From positions 132,895 to 196,894 of the forward strand of contig JAUNCI010000001.1 in NCBI GenBank assembly GCA_030526665.1: a stretch of 64,000 nt of DNA, in the 5' to 3' direction. This DNA comes from Eubacteriales bacterium (GTDB lineage: Bacteria > Bacillota > Clostridia > Lachnospirales > Lachnospiraceae). Shown here one piece after another: positions 9,961 through 19,114 of the stretch. Position 1 is the first letter of the stretch; the number at the start of each line of letters is the position of its first letter. The notes beneath the pieces were generated by a model. That model ran no database searches. It saw only the letters and a list, made by a program, of their open reading frames with translations, and was not told the origin of the DNA. A program made the position numbers and the translations under genes.

Positions 9961-9989
9961 AAAAGGCGGGAGTTCAGCTCCCGTCTTTT
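9961..9989 (+). terminator. Terminator of glnN
   Basis: A 12-bp stem (AAAAGGCGGGAG / CTCCCGTCTTTT, one G-U) with loop TTCAG starts 16 bases after the stop. The 3' arm supplies the U-run. Confidence 0.9.
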
Positions 9990-10024
9990 ATCTACCATAT
10001 AAATAATTAGAAAAAGAGGACAAG

Positions 10025-10942
10025 ATGAACGATTTGCTTTTTTTAGAAGAACAGGGTGTGAATAAAAGCCTTGTGGACGCAGTAAGAAAATTTCGGGCAA
10101 AATATGAGATTCCTGCAGAGGTTGCCCACAGAGTAACGAAACCAACGATGCCTTTCTATGGAAAACAGATTTTGGAAATGGCAATCGCAGGAATTCTGCA
10201 AGGGGAAAATCTCCTGCTTTCCGGACCAAAGGCAACCGGAAAAAATATTCTTGCAGAGAATCTTGCATATATTTTTCAAAGACCGACCTACAATGTATCT
10301 TTTCATGTTAATACAAACAGCGGCGATCTGATCGGTACAGATACATTTGTAAATAATGAAGTGCAGCTTCGTAAAGGAAGTATTTACCAATGCGCACAGT
10401 ATGGTGGCTTTGGGATTCTGGATGAAATTAATATGGCCAAAAATGATGCCGTTTCCGTATTGCATGCAACACTGGATTATCGCCGCTCTATCGATGTTCC
10501 GGGATATGACAAAATTGATCTGCATCCGGCGGCACGTTTTATCGGAACCATGAACTATGGCTATGCGGGAACAAAAGAATTAAATGAAGCATTGGTTTCC
10601 CGATTTCTGGTTATCGATATGCCGCCACAGTCAGAAGAGTCTCTGCATTATATTTTCCAAAAAATGTATCCGGATATGAAGGAAAATGCATTGGAGCAGT
10701 TCGCCGGTGTTTTTCTTGATCTGCAGAAAAAATGCAGCAATGGCGAAATTTCCACAAAAGCGTTGGATCTTCGAGGCCTTCTGGCAGCTGTGCGTGTTGT
10801 TGAGACCGGTCTTTCTCCGTGGCTGGCTGTTCAAATGGGAGTTGTAAACAAAACCTTTGATATCTTTGAAAAAGAAATTGTGGAGGATGTTGTACGTACA
10901 CGAATACCAACAATGTGGACGAAGGAAGACGTATATGCGTAA
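10025..10942 (+). CDS. MoxR-type AAA+ ATPase (CbbQ/NorQ/GvpN-like)
   Basis: This AAA+ chaperone-type ATPase of 305 residues has Walker B/DE in G-I-L-D-E-I-N-M-A and sensor/arginine segments in G-T-M-N-Y-G-Y-A-G-T. Its Walker A region reads G-P-K-A-T-G-K-N, with Asn where Thr or Ser normally binds magnesium. Family knowledge: MoxR ATPases work with a VWA-domain partner to insert metals or remodel enzyme complexes (NorQ/NorD, CbbQ/CbbO). The next gene is exactly such a partner and overlaps it by 8 bases, indicating translational coupling. No nitric oxide reductase, Rubisco or gas-vesicle gene is nearby, so the client is unknown. Confidence 0.88.
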   Translation: MNDLLFLEEQGVNKSLVDAVRKFRAKYEIPAEVAHRVTKPTMPFYGKQILEMAIAGILQGENLLLSGPKATGKNILAENLAYIFQRPTYNVSFHVNTNSGDLIGTDTFVNNEVQLRKGSIYQCAQYGGFGILDEINMAKNDAVSVLHATLDYRRSIDVPGYDKIDLHPAARFIGTMNYGYAGTKELNEALVSRFLVIDMPPQSEESLHYIFQKMYPDMKENALEQFAGVFLDLQKKCSNGEISTKALDLRGLLAAVRVVETGLSPWLAVQMGVVNKTFDIFEKEIVEDVVRTRIPTMWTKEDVYA

Positions 10943-12782
10943 AATGGATCAAAATAATGTGGCAGAAAGAGTTCCGACAGAAAGCACATTATCTGTAATG
11001 GAAGCTTTGCCGGACGAGAAACTGTTGGATTATGAGAATCGTATTCGAAATTTGCTCTGGACGATCAGCGGGGATTATACGCTTGAAATAAAACCGGATC
11101 TTTCGCTTTTTCTGCGTTCAGAGGCAATTGCATTATATAACGGAATTAAACAGGGAGCTTTTGCCAGATTTTATGATAAAGAGCAGATGGGAACCTATAT
11201 GATTCGTAAAATCTATCTTCAGGCGGATGAAACTTTGTTGACATCAGTGGTACAGCTTTGTATTGAGGAGGCCATTGGACAGAAAATCTGTGCGGAAAGA
11301 CCCGGAATCGTTGAAATGCAAAGAAAAGCATTTACAGATATTCTGGAACAGGATTTTGAAAAAATGCCGGCATACGGTGATATTCTGGGACGACTGAAGA
11401 TTGCTGTTTTGCGTGATCATTTGGACGGCGAAACCCATGTGACAGAAAGAAAAATCGATCAGGTCAGACAGGTCTTATACGGTGCAAGAAATGCGGCAGG
11501 GACAATGGAACTGATTCAAATAGCAGATGAATTATATAATACGATCATTGATCCGGATTTTGAAAGAGCGCACGGAGATTTGGAAAAGGTTATGTCTGTC
11601 AGTCTTCGTGAAATCGCAGATTCTGACTGGAAGGATTTTATGTCGGAGGAACTGTACGAGGAAGCACTGGAAAGCTACATTGAAAATCTGACGAAACAGA
11701 TGACAAGCCTTGAAGATTCTTCTGTTACGGAAAAAATGGAAGAACAGCGAAATTCACGGCGAAAGATCATGGTAGTGTCGGAAGAAGCACTCCAAAAAGC
11801 GCATACGTATGTGGAATTGAATTTCGGAAAAACATATCTGTCTGAAATGGAAGAAAAGAGGATGAATCATCTGTTATGCAGAGGAATTCATAGTGATTGC
11901 AGTGTGTATTTTACGGATGGAATTCTGGTAAGTGCGGTTAAGCGTAATTATCAATTGGAATATGCAAAAAAAATAAAGAGTAAAAATATCTGGATTTATC
12001 ATGAGAAATATCGTGTTGCAAGGCAGAATATCACAAATTTAGCCGGGACCTTGAAAAAATCATTGATGATGCGTGATGAAATACAGCAGATTTTGTCGGA
12101 CAGAGGCAAAATCGTTCCTTCGAGAATCTGGCGTTTGAGCAGAAGCAGCGAGGCAACTATTTTTCAGCGTGAAATCAAAGGAGACAGTGCGGATTTTGTG
12201 GTAGATATTTTGATCGATGCAAGCGGTTCGCAGATGAAACGCCAGGGAGATGTGGCACTGCAGGCTTATATCATCAGTGCGGCCTTGAGCGAAGCCGGGA
12301 TTCCGCACAGAGCAATGAGCTATTGTACATTTTGGGATTATACGATTATGCATCGCTTCCGTGAATATGATGCACCCAAAAAAGAGGACGAAAATATTTT
12401 TAACTATGTTACATCCTCAAACAATCGGGATGGACTGGCAATTCGTGCAGCAGGTTACGGACTTCTGCAAAGAGAAGAAACTCATAAAATTTTGATTATA
12501 TTAAGCGACGGACGTCCATATGACGTCATGGTCAATCGACCAAATGCAAAAAATCCGGAGCCATATCACGGTAAATATGCAATTGCGGATACAGCGACGG
12601 AAATCAGAAAACTACGAAATCTGGGTGTGAGTGTACTAGGAGTATTTGTCGGAGAGGAAAAAGATCTTCTCACAGAGAGAAAAATCTTTGGTAAAGATTT
12701 TGCATATATTAGAAACATTACCGGTTTTTCAAAAATCGTAGGACGCTATCTGACAAAGCAGATTGAAGAAAATGACCGGTAA
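10935..12782 (+). CDS. VWA-domain protein, NorD/CobT-like partner of the MoxR ATPase
   Basis: I place the start at the ATG at 10935 (M-R-K-M-D-Q; 615 residues). It has GAAGGAAG 6-8 bases upstream and overlaps the ATPase stop; the open frame extends further upstream but inside the ATPase gene. The N-terminal ~400 residues are helical and charged with no family I recognise. The C-terminal ~190 are a von Willebrand factor A domain with the MIDAS motif D-A-S-G-S at residues 428-432 and a later L-S-D-G-R-P. Such proteins form the metal-binding arm of AAA+/VWA chaperone pairs. It ends 27 bases before a weak terminator. Function beyond the pairing is not inferable. Confidence 0.85.
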   Translation: MRKMDQNNVAERVPTESTLSVMEALPDEKLLDYENRIRNLLWTISGDYTLEIKPDLSLFLRSEAIALYNGIKQGAFARFYDKEQMGTYMIRKIYLQADETLLTSVVQLCIEEAIGQKICAERPGIVEMQRKAFTDILEQDFEKMPAYGDILGRLKIAVLRDHLDGETHVTERKIDQVRQVLYGARNAAGTMELIQIADELYNTIIDPDFERAHGDLEKVMSVSLREIADSDWKDFMSEELYEEALESYIENLTKQMTSLEDSSVTEKMEEQRNSRRKIMVVSEEALQKAHTYVELNFGKTYLSEMEEKRMNHLLCRGIHSDCSVYFTDGILVSAVKRNYQLEYAKKIKSKNIWIYHEKYRVARQNITNLAGTLKKSLMMRDEIQQILSDRGKIVPSRIWRLSRSSEATIFQREIKGDSADFVVDILIDASGSQMKRQGDVALQAYIISAALSEAGIPHRAMSYCTFWDYTIMHRFREYDAPKKEDENIFNYVTSSNNRDGLAIRAAGYGLLQREETHKILIILSDGRPYDVMVNRPNAKNPEPYHGKYAIADTATEIRKLRNLGVSVLGVFVGEEKDLLTERKIFGKDFAYIRNITGFSKIVGRYLTKQIEENDR

Positions 12783-12814
12783 GGAAGTTGAAAAAGCAGT
12801 TTGTCGGCTATGAT

Positions 12815-12842
12815 AAATGGGCTTTTCAAGGTGCCATTTTTC
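12815..12842 (+). terminator. Probable terminator after the MoxR/VWA operon
   Basis: AAATGGGC pairs with GCCATTT (one bulged G) around a ~10-base loop and runs into TTTT-C-TTT. It lies about 30 bases after the stop codon. Confidence 0.5.
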
Positions 12843-13048
12843 TTTGCTTTTGATATATTTCACAAAAATTAGAAGAATAATTGTAAATTTTTACAATACC
12901 CCCTTTTATTTTTGGTCAATTTGTATTAAAATAACTAAATATAACGATGAAATTATGGAAAAGAATACAACAGCTCAGATGAGAAAAAATGAAATCTGAA
13001 CGGTAATACTACACAATTGATACAATAAGCAAAGAAGGGATGAATGGT

Positions 13049-14140
13049 ATGATTTCAAACCAGGTTTTACAGAGTACATTAGAAGGATTGAAGGAAATTT
13101 CTCGCAAGGAATTCTGCGTGATCGATCTGGAAGGAAAAATTTTGGCTTCCACTTATTTGGATTTCTCCGTAGTATCAGCTGACATTCAGGCTTTTGTAGG
13201 ATCACAGGCCGACAGCCAGATTATTAAAGACCATTTATATTTTAAAGTGTTTGATGATTATCAGTTGGAATATGTACTGGTTGTGCATGGTGATGCAGAG
13301 GATACCTTTACGGTTGGAAAACTTGCTGCATTCCAGCTGCAAAATCTGATCGTTGCTTATAAAGAACGTTTTGATAAGGATAGCTTTATCAAAAATCTTC
13401 TGTTGGATAATCTGCTGCTCGTTGATATTTACAATCGTGCAAAGAAGCTCCATATTGCTGCAAATAAGCGAAGAGCAGTTATGATTTTGGAATTGCCGCA
13501 GGATAAAGAGCACAATAACTATGGCGAAATCGTAAAAGGTCTTTTCCACAGCAAAAATAAAGATTTCATCACTGCCGTAGATGAAAAGAGCATTATTATT
13601 GTAAAGGAACTGGAAGACGGAGAAGGATATCCGGAACTTGAAAAACTGTCTAATACCATTATGGATTCACTTGGTATGGAACGAAATAGTGGCATCTATA
13701 TGGCATATGGAACGATTATCAACGAACTGAAGGAAGTTTCGCGTTCCTATAAAGAAGCGCGTATGGCATTGGATGTCGGCAAGATTTTCTTTGGTGACAA
13801 AGATGTTATTGCATACAGCTCACTGGGTATCGGACGTCTGATCTATCAGCTGCCTATCCCGCTGTGTAAAATGTTTATCAAAGAAATTTTTGAAAACAAA
13901 TCACCGGATGATTTTGATGAAGAAACTCTGACGACAATTGATAAGTTCTTTGAAAACAGTCTGAATGTATCTGAAACATCCAGACAGCTGTATATTCATA
14001 GAAATACACTGGTATATCGATTGGATAAATTACAGAAAAGCACAGGGCTTGATTTGCGAGTATTTGAAGATGCAATTACATTCAAGATTGCACTGATGGT
14101 AGTTCGTTACATGAAATATATGGAAACTCTGGAATTTTAA
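13049..14140 (+). CDS. CdaR/PucR-family transcriptional regulator
   Basis: This protein of ~363 residues has an N-terminal sensory segment (D-L-E-G-K-I-L-A-S-T), a central GGDEF-like CdaR region, and a C-terminal helix-turn-helix. The HTH reads S-E-T-S-R-Q-L-Y-I-H-R-N-T-L-V-Y-R-L-D-K-L and is typical of the PucR/sugar-diacid-regulator group. I prefer the ATG at 13049 over the in-frame ATG at 13040. GAAGG at 13034-13038 is 10 bases from 13049 but only 1 base from 13040. Relatives respond to sugar diacids, purines or amino acids; the ligand here is unknown. The gene is flanked by terminators and no obvious metabolic target is adjacent. Confidence 0.85.
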   Translation: MISNQVLQSTLEGLKEISRKEFCVIDLEGKILASTYLDFSVVSADIQAFVGSQADSQIIKDHLYFKVFDDYQLEYVLVVHGDAEDTFTVGKLAAFQLQNLIVAYKERFDKDSFIKNLLLDNLLLVDIYNRAKKLHIAANKRRAVMILELPQDKEHNNYGEIVKGLFHSKNKDFITAVDEKSIIIVKELEDGEGYPELEKLSNTIMDSLGMERNSGIYMAYGTIINELKEVSRSYKEARMALDVGKIFFGDKDVIAYSSLGIGRLIYQLPIPLCKMFIKEIFENKSPDDFDEETLTTIDKFFENSLNVSETSRQLYIHRNTLVYRLDKLQKSTGLDLRVFEDAITFKIALMVVRYMKYMETLEF

Positions 14141-14165
14141 ATCGAAAAACTGAAAAGTTGAGACG

Positions 14166-14198
14166 ATGGAGAGAGCAGCAGATGCTCTCTCCATTTTT
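14166..14198 (+). terminator. Terminator after the CdaR-like gene
   Basis: A perfect 12-bp stem (ATGGAGAGAGCA / TGCTCTCTCCAT) with loop GCAGA is followed by TTTT. Confidence 0.95.
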
Positions 14199-14244
14199 AT
14201 ATAATATGCGTGTTTTAAATCACAAAATCTTCATAAAAAACACC

Positions 14245-14273
14245 TTGCATTTTAAAAATGAATATATTACAAT
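14245..14273 (+). promoter_or_regulatory. Candidate promoter of ftsE-ftsX
   Basis: TTGCAT at 14245-14250 and TACAAT at 14268-14273 are 17 bases apart, about 85 bases before ftsE. An imperfect inverted repeat GTAAC-aaaat-GTTAAC follows and may bind a regulator. Confidence 0.5.
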
Positions 14274-14357
14274 GATGTAACAAAATGTTAACATAATTTC
14301 AAAACACCGATAAGGTGATAATTAAATAGAAATGAGGAGTATAAAAGAGGGAGAACT

Positions 14358-15035
14358 ATGATCGATTTAGTAAATGTAAGTAAATCGTATGGTAAGGGCC
14401 TTCCGGCATTGAATCGTGCCAATATCCATATTGACAAAGGGGAGTTTGTCTTTATTGTAGGAAGCAGCGGTTCCGGAAAATCAACCCTGATTAAATTATT
14501 ATTGAAGGAATTGGATGCAACAAGCGGAGAAATTACGGTTGCAGGAGAACGCCTGGAAGGAATGAAGCATCGACGTGTTGCAAAATTCCGCAGAAAGCTC
14601 GGCGTGGTTTTTCAGGATTTCCGTTTGCTGCGTGATCGTAATGTATATGAAAATGTTGCTTTTGCTCAGCGTGTAATCGGACGTCCGAGCCGTGTGATCC
14701 GAAAAAGAGTTCCGGATGTACTGCAGGAGGTTGGACTTGCGAGCAAATATAAATCACTTCCGGATGAGCTTTCAGGTGGAGAGCAGCAAAGAGTCGCATT
14801 GGCTCGTGCGATGGTAAACAGACCGGATATTTTGCTGGCAGATGAGCCGACAGGAAACCTGGATCCAAAAACATCGATTGAGATTATGAATCTGCTCGAT
14901 GAGATCAACCAGAGAGGAACGACGGTTCTTGTTGTTACACATAACAAGGAAATTGTAAACGCGATGAAAAAACGCGTAATCACGATGCATGAAGGCTCTA
15001 TCATTAGCGATGAGCGGGAAGGAGCCTATTTATGA
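14358..15035 (+). CDS. ftsE: Cell division ATP-binding protein FtsE
   Basis: This ABC ATPase of 225 residues pairs with FtsX to control peptidoglycan hydrolases at the septum or side wall. It has Walker A G-S-S-G-S-G-K-S-T near residue 35, the Q-loop V-F-Q-D-F-R-L-L, signature L-S-G-G-E-Q-Q-R-V-A, and Walker B L-L-A-D-E-P-T-G-N-L-D. The F-R-L-L after the Q-loop and the short length are typical of FtsE. Its stop overlaps the ftsX start by four bases (ATGA). Confidence 0.96.
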   Translation: MIDLVNVSKSYGKGLPALNRANIHIDKGEFVFIVGSSGSGKSTLIKLLLKELDATSGEITVAGERLEGMKHRRVAKFRRKLGVVFQDFRLLRDRNVYENVAFAQRVIGRPSRVIRKRVPDVLQEVGLASKYKSLPDELSGGEQQRVALARAMVNRPDILLADEPTGNLDPKTSIEIMNLLDEINQRGTTVLVVTHNKEIVNAMKKRVITMHEGSIISDEREGAYL

Positions 15036-15937
15036 GACCAAGTACATTTTTCTATATTATGAAACAGGGGTTCAAAAACATCAAAAGAAACTGGATGTTT
15101 TCTCTGGCATCGATCATTACGATGGCTGCCTGTATTTTTCTGGTGGGTATTTTTTATTCAATTGTAACGAATGTGGATCATATTGCGCACAGCGTAGAAT
15201 CAGAAGTTCCGATTACTGTCTTTTTCCAGGAAGGAACGACATCGGAACAGATGCAGGAGGTAGGAACACAGATCGCTGCATTGCCGCAGGTGGATCATAT
15301 TGAATTTGAATCAGCCGAAGAGGCATGGGAAAAATTCAAAGAACAGTACTTCCAGGGATCAGATGCAGCAGAGGGATTTAAGGATGATAATCCATTGGTA
15401 AACTCATCTAACTATCGTGTTTATCTCAATGAAATCGAGATGCAGACAGAGGTTGCAAATTATATTCAGGGATTGAATTCTGTACGCGAAGTCAATCAGT
15501 CAGAAGAAGCTGCCCATACATTGGGATCGCTCAATAAATTGGTGTCGTACGTTTCGATTGCGGTGATTGCAATGCTGCTTGTTATTTCCATTTTCCTGAT
15601 CAGCAATACGATTTCTGTTGGTATTTCCGTTCGAAAAGAAGAAATTGCAATCATGAAATATATTGGGGCGACAGATCGATTTGTCAGAAGTCCATTTGTA
15701 TTAGAAGGAATTATTCTGGGAATTATTGGAGCAGCGATTCCTTTGACTGGTTTGTATTTTGCATATAGCTCCGCCGTACAATTTATTCTTGAAAAATTCA
15801 ATGTACTGACAGGCGTTGTTGCATTTATCGATGTTAAAGAGATTTTTCAGGTGGTTCTGCCAATCGGACTTGCACTTGGAATCGGAATCGGCTTCCTTGG
15901 AAGTTTCTGGAGTACCAGAAAGCATTTGAAAGTATAA
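15032..15937 (+). CDS. ftsX: Cell division membrane protein FtsX
   Basis: This protein of 301 residues has one N-terminal membrane segment (~22-42), an extracellular domain (~45-170) and three C-terminal membrane segments (~175-295). The R-K-E-E-I-A-I-M-K-Y-I-G-A-T motif of FtsX/MacB-type permeases is present around residue 205. With FtsE it transmits ATP hydrolysis across the membrane to activate a NlpC/P60 or CHAP hydrolase. The S41 protease gene downstream is a common neighbour in Clostridia. Start ATG at 15032 overlaps ftsE. Confidence 0.95.
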   Translation: MRPSTFFYIMKQGFKNIKRNWMFSLASIITMAACIFLVGIFYSIVTNVDHIAHSVESEVPITVFFQEGTTSEQMQEVGTQIAALPQVDHIEFESAEEAWEKFKEQYFQGSDAAEGFKDDNPLVNSSNYRVYLNEIEMQTEVANYIQGLNSVREVNQSEEAAHTLGSLNKLVSYVSIAVIAMLLVISIFLISNTISVGISVRKEEIAIMKYIGATDRFVRSPFVLEGIILGIIGAAIPLTGLYFAYSSAVQFILEKFNVLTGVVAFIDVKEIFQVVLPIGLALGIGIGFLGSFWSTRKHLKV

Positions 15938-15979
15938 ACAGATTCTCTTATGAGATGAAGTAGAATTTAGATAAAAATT

Positions 15980-16006
15980 ATGAGCTGTCGTATATCGGCA
16001 GCTCAT
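15980..16006 (+). terminator. Hairpin between ftsX and the S41 protease gene
   Basis: An 11-bp stem (ATGAGCTGTCG / CGGCAGCTCAT, one G-U) closes loop TATAT. It is followed by CTTAAATT, not a U-run, so it may be a weak terminator or an mRNA processing/stability element. The ATG at its 5' base is in frame with the protease but is buried in the stem. Confidence 0.55.
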
Positions 16007-16036
16007 CTTAAATTAGAGAGATTAGAGGAAACATCG

Positions 16037-17218
16037 GTGGATAGAAATTTTTACAAAGGATTATTAGCCGGAGCGCTGGGAACGCTTCTGATCATAGGGG
16101 CAGGATGGTTCGGGTATCATCAGGCATTATATGGTCAGAGTACCGTATTATCGGATACGGAACATGTCTCGAAATTGGTCGGTCTGGAAAAAATGATTGA
16201 TGAGTATTATTTAAATGAAAAAGATGAGGATATGCTTGCCGAAGGTATGTATGCCGGATTGATTGCCGGTTTGAATGATGTCTATTCGCGTTATTATACG
16301 GCAGAACAGTACAAGGTAGAGAATCAGACAACGGAAGGATCTTACGTTGGAATTGGAATTCTTATGGAGAAAAATGCAGATGGCGGAGTAAGAGTCTACT
16401 CCTGCTATGAGAATAGTCCGGCTCAGAAAGCGGGACTCCTGGAAGGCGATATTATTACCAAAGTGAATGGTGAAGATATCACAAACGCAGAATTGACAGA
16501 AGTTTCTGAGCGAATCAAGGTGGATACTGCCTCAAGTGTGACGCTTACGGTTTACCGAAAGGGAATAGAGGAGTCGATGGATATCGTTATTGAAATTGAT
16601 AACGTGGAAATGCCATCGGTAAGTCATGATTTGATCGGACAGCATGTTGGATACATTAAAATCGATGAATTTACAAAAGTTACCTATGATCAGTTTATGA
16701 GTGCGTATGCAGAACTGAAAGGCCGTGGCATGGAATCCCTGGTGATCGATCTGCGAAATAATCCGGGCGGTTTGATGGATAGTGTGTGTGCAGTGCTGCG
16801 AGAACTGCTGCCGGAAGGCCTGATCGTGTATACGGAAAATAAAAATGGGGAACGGGAAGAAATTACGTGTGACGGTGAAAATAGGATTGAAATTCCTTTA
16901 GCGGTACTGGTGAATCATAATAGTGCAAGTGCGGCCGAAATTTTTGCCGGTGCAGTGCAGGATCATGGAATCGGAACGATTATCGGAACATCGACGTACG
17001 GAAAAGGGGTCGTGCAATCTCTGTTCAGTCTCAAAGATGGTAGTGCGGTGAAGCTGACGGTTTCCAATTACTATACGCCAAACGGTCATTCCATCAACAA
17101 GGTGGGTATTTCTCCTGACGTGGAGATAGAATTAGAAGAAAAACTGTTAAATAAAGAAACATTCACATATGAAGAAGATAATCAGCTTCAGAAAGCCCTT
17201 GAAATCCTGAAGAAATAA
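16037..17218 (+). CDS. S41-family C-terminal processing peptidase (CtpA/CtpB-like)
   Basis: This is a membrane-anchored serine protease of ~393 residues. The N-terminal signal anchor is at residues ~7-27. Next come a PDZ domain around Y-V-G-I-G-I through A-G-L-L-E-G-D-I-I-T-K-V-N-G, and the tail-specific protease domain with L-R-N-N-P-G-G-L. The catalytic Ser lies in N-S-A-S-A-A-E and the Lys in Y-G-K-G-V-V-Q. I choose the GTG at 16037 because AGAGG lies 8 bases upstream; the in-frame ATG at 15980 sits in a hairpin without a ribosome site. It probably cleaves envelope or signalling proteins, perhaps connected with FtsEX. Confidence 0.92.
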   Translation: MDRNFYKGLLAGALGTLLIIGAGWFGYHQALYGQSTVLSDTEHVSKLVGLEKMIDEYYLNEKDEDMLAEGMYAGLIAGLNDVYSRYYTAEQYKVENQTTEGSYVGIGILMEKNADGGVRVYSCYENSPAQKAGLLEGDIITKVNGEDITNAELTEVSERIKVDTASSVTLTVYRKGIEESMDIVIEIDNVEMPSVSHDLIGQHVGYIKIDEFTKVTYDQFMSAYAELKGRGMESLVIDLRNNPGGLMDSVCAVLRELLPEGLIVYTENKNGEREEITCDGENRIEIPLAVLVNHNSASAAEIFAGAVQDHGIGTIIGTSTYGKGVVQSLFSLKDGSAVKLTVSNYYTPNGHSINKVGISPDVEIELEEKLLNKETFTYEEDNQLQKALEILKK

Positions 17219-17239
17219 AATGAATTCTTATATTTTTAC

Positions 17240-17268
17240 TTGATGAATTGTTCTATGAATGGTATGAT
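17240..17268 (+). promoter_or_regulatory. Promoter of the degV gene
   Basis: TTGATG at 17240-17245 and TATGAT at 17263-17268 have a 17-base spacer, about 75 bases before the start codon. Confidence 0.6.
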
Positions 17269-17341
17269 GTAGTAGTTAAAACTACATAATAAAGTAATTG
17301 ATGTTAAAAATAAATAATAAGGGAAAGCTGAGGAAAGAGAT

Positions 17342-18211
17342 ATGAGTGATTATATTATTACAACAGACGCGAATTCAGACCTTCCGGAGAGCTATCTTCA
17401 GGAACATGGAATTGGCTGTGCGTATTTTAGTTATAGTATGGACGGAAATAACTATACATATGAAACATTTCTTCCGGTTCGGGAATTTTATGCGAAAATG
17501 AGAGCCGGATCATTGCCGACAACAGCTGCGGTAAATCCGGAAGATATCAGAAATCTGATTGAACCTTATTTAAAAGAAGGAAAAGATGTATTCCACATCG
17601 CTTTTTCATCCGGACTTAGTACAGGCTACAATAGCTCACGCATAGCGGTTGAAGAATTGAAGGAAGAATATCCGGAACGTAAAATTGCAGTAGTAGATTC
17701 CCTGGCTGCTTCTTTGGGACAGGGACTTCTGGTTCACTATGCACAGAAGCTCAAAGAAGAGGGAAAAGATTTTGATACGGTAGTAAAGTGGACACAGGAA
17801 CACCTTCAAAATATAGTGCATTTATTTACCGTAGACGACCTGAATCACCTTCATCGTGGCGGACGTGTTTCAAAAACAACGGCGATCGTTGGCGGTATGC
17901 TGAACATCAAACCAATCCTTCATGTGGATAGTGAAGGGCATCTGATTAATATCGGAAAGATCAGAGGAAGAAAAAAATCACTTCAGGAACTGGTTCGTCT
18001 GATGGATGAAAAAATCGGAAGTCATAAGGATTCTTGTGATACCGTTTTCATTTCTCATGGTGATTGTGAGGAAGATGCCAATTATGTAATGAAACTGGTA
18101 AAAGAAAAATATCCGGTAAAAGTGGAACTGATCAATTTCGTAGGAGCTACGATTGGAGCCCATTCAGGTCCAGGAACACTTGCATTATTCTTTATGGGTG
18201 ATGCTCGCTAA
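17342..18211 (+). CDS. DegV family fatty-acid-binding protein
   Basis: This protein of 289 residues has the DegV (EDD) fold. The N-terminal D-A-N-S-D-L-P signature, the A-F-S-S-G-L-S-T-G-Y-N-S-S loop and the C-terminal G-A-T-I-G-A-H-S-G-P-G motif are present. Family knowledge: FakB-type members bind a fatty acid and present it to the FakA kinase; other members have no known partner. No fakA is adjacent, so its exact role is open. The gene ends at a terminator. Confidence 0.92.
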   Translation: MSDYIITTDANSDLPESYLQEHGIGCAYFSYSMDGNNYTYETFLPVREFYAKMRAGSLPTTAAVNPEDIRNLIEPYLKEGKDVFHIAFSSGLSTGYNSSRIAVEELKEEYPERKIAVVDSLAASLGQGLLVHYAQKLKEEGKDFDTVVKWTQEHLQNIVHLFTVDDLNHLHRGGRVSKTTAIVGGMLNIKPILHVDSEGHLINIGKIRGRKKSLQELVRLMDEKIGSHKDSCDTVFISHGDCEEDANYVMKLVKEKYPVKVELINFVGATIGAHSGPGTLALFFMGDAR

Positions 18212-18300
18212 TGCAGTTTCGAATTCAGAGTTAAATCTCAAAAATCAATTGCAAAGCTAATAAATATATAATAGTATAAATATCGGTAAAAGTATAAAGA

Positions 18301-18334
18301 GTGCAGGCGAATATCATATTGTCTGCACCTTTTT
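18301..18334 (+). terminator. Terminator of the degV gene
   Basis: GTGCAGGC pairs with GTCTGCAC (one G-U) around a 12-base loop, followed by CTTTTT. Confidence 0.8.
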
Positions 18335-18359
18335 ATGTGTTAAAGGAGAGAAAAAATTT

Positions 18360-19010
18360 ATGAGTAGAAATGACAGTAATTTGGTTGTAAGATATGGACT
18401 TTTTATTATTGGATTGTTCATTGCATCTTTGGGAGTTGCATTTTCGACAAAAGCCGGACTGGGGACATCTCCGGTATCGGCAATACCGTATTCTATTTCT
18501 CTGGTCAGCAGTTTACTGACGTTTGGCGGCTGGTTAAATCTGCTTAGCATTATTCAGATTGCCGTTCAGGTGATTTTGCTTGGAAAAAAATGTAAGCCTG
18601 TTGAAATCGTAATTCAGACAGTGCTGGCTTTCCTGTACGGTTATATGACTAATTTTTCATGCTTTCTTATTAAAGGAATAGAAGTACATTCTTATTTGGA
18701 ACAGTTTTTCTACATGATTCTCAGCTGCTTTATTGTTGCATTTGGAATCTGGATTCAGTTAAAAGGCGGCGTTGCCATGCTTCCGGGCGAAGCAATGAAT
18801 CGAGCAATTAGCCAGGTAACGGGAAAAAAATATGAAAATATCAAAATATTATTTGATGTACTGTATATCGTTATCGCAGCTGCGGTTTGCCTGATTTTCC
18901 TCGGAAAGCTTGCTGGTGTTCGAGAAGGAAGCGTGATCGCGGCAGTTTTGGTCGGAACAATTATAAAAATGTACAATCGTTTGTTCAATAAAATCAGAAA
19001 AACAGCTTAA
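18360..19010 (+). CDS. YczE/YitT-like integral membrane protein
   Basis: This hydrophobic protein of 216 residues has about five or six membrane segments. Features typical of the YczE/DUF6198 group are A-G-L-G-T-S-P-V-S-A-I-P-Y near residue 30 and L-P-G-E-A-M-N-R-A near residue 142. Function is unknown in the family; some members sit next to surfactant or transport genes. AAAGGAGAG lies just before the ATG. It has no obvious functional link with degV or uvrB. Confidence 0.75.
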   Translation: MSRNDSNLVVRYGLFIIGLFIASLGVAFSTKAGLGTSPVSAIPYSISLVSSLLTFGGWLNLLSIIQIAVQVILLGKKCKPVEIVIQTVLAFLYGYMTNFSCFLIKGIEVHSYLEQFFYMILSCFIVAFGIWIQLKGGVAMLPGEAMNRAISQVTGKKYENIKILFDVLYIVIAAAVCLIFLGKLAGVREGSVIAAVLVGTIIKMYNRLFNKIRKTA

Positions 19011-19114
19011 AATAGCTTAAAACAGCTAAAATTATATTCTGTGAACAGGGTACGTGATAAAATAAAAAACAGATAACTTTTTGACAGCACAAAAGATAGA
19101 AAGAAGTGATTACC

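Noticed and set aside
15980..16036. ATG at 15980 as start of the S41 protease
   Set aside because: It lies in the 5' arm of an 11-bp hairpin with no ribosome site. The GTG at 16037 has AGAGG at the right distance and leads directly into the signal anchor.
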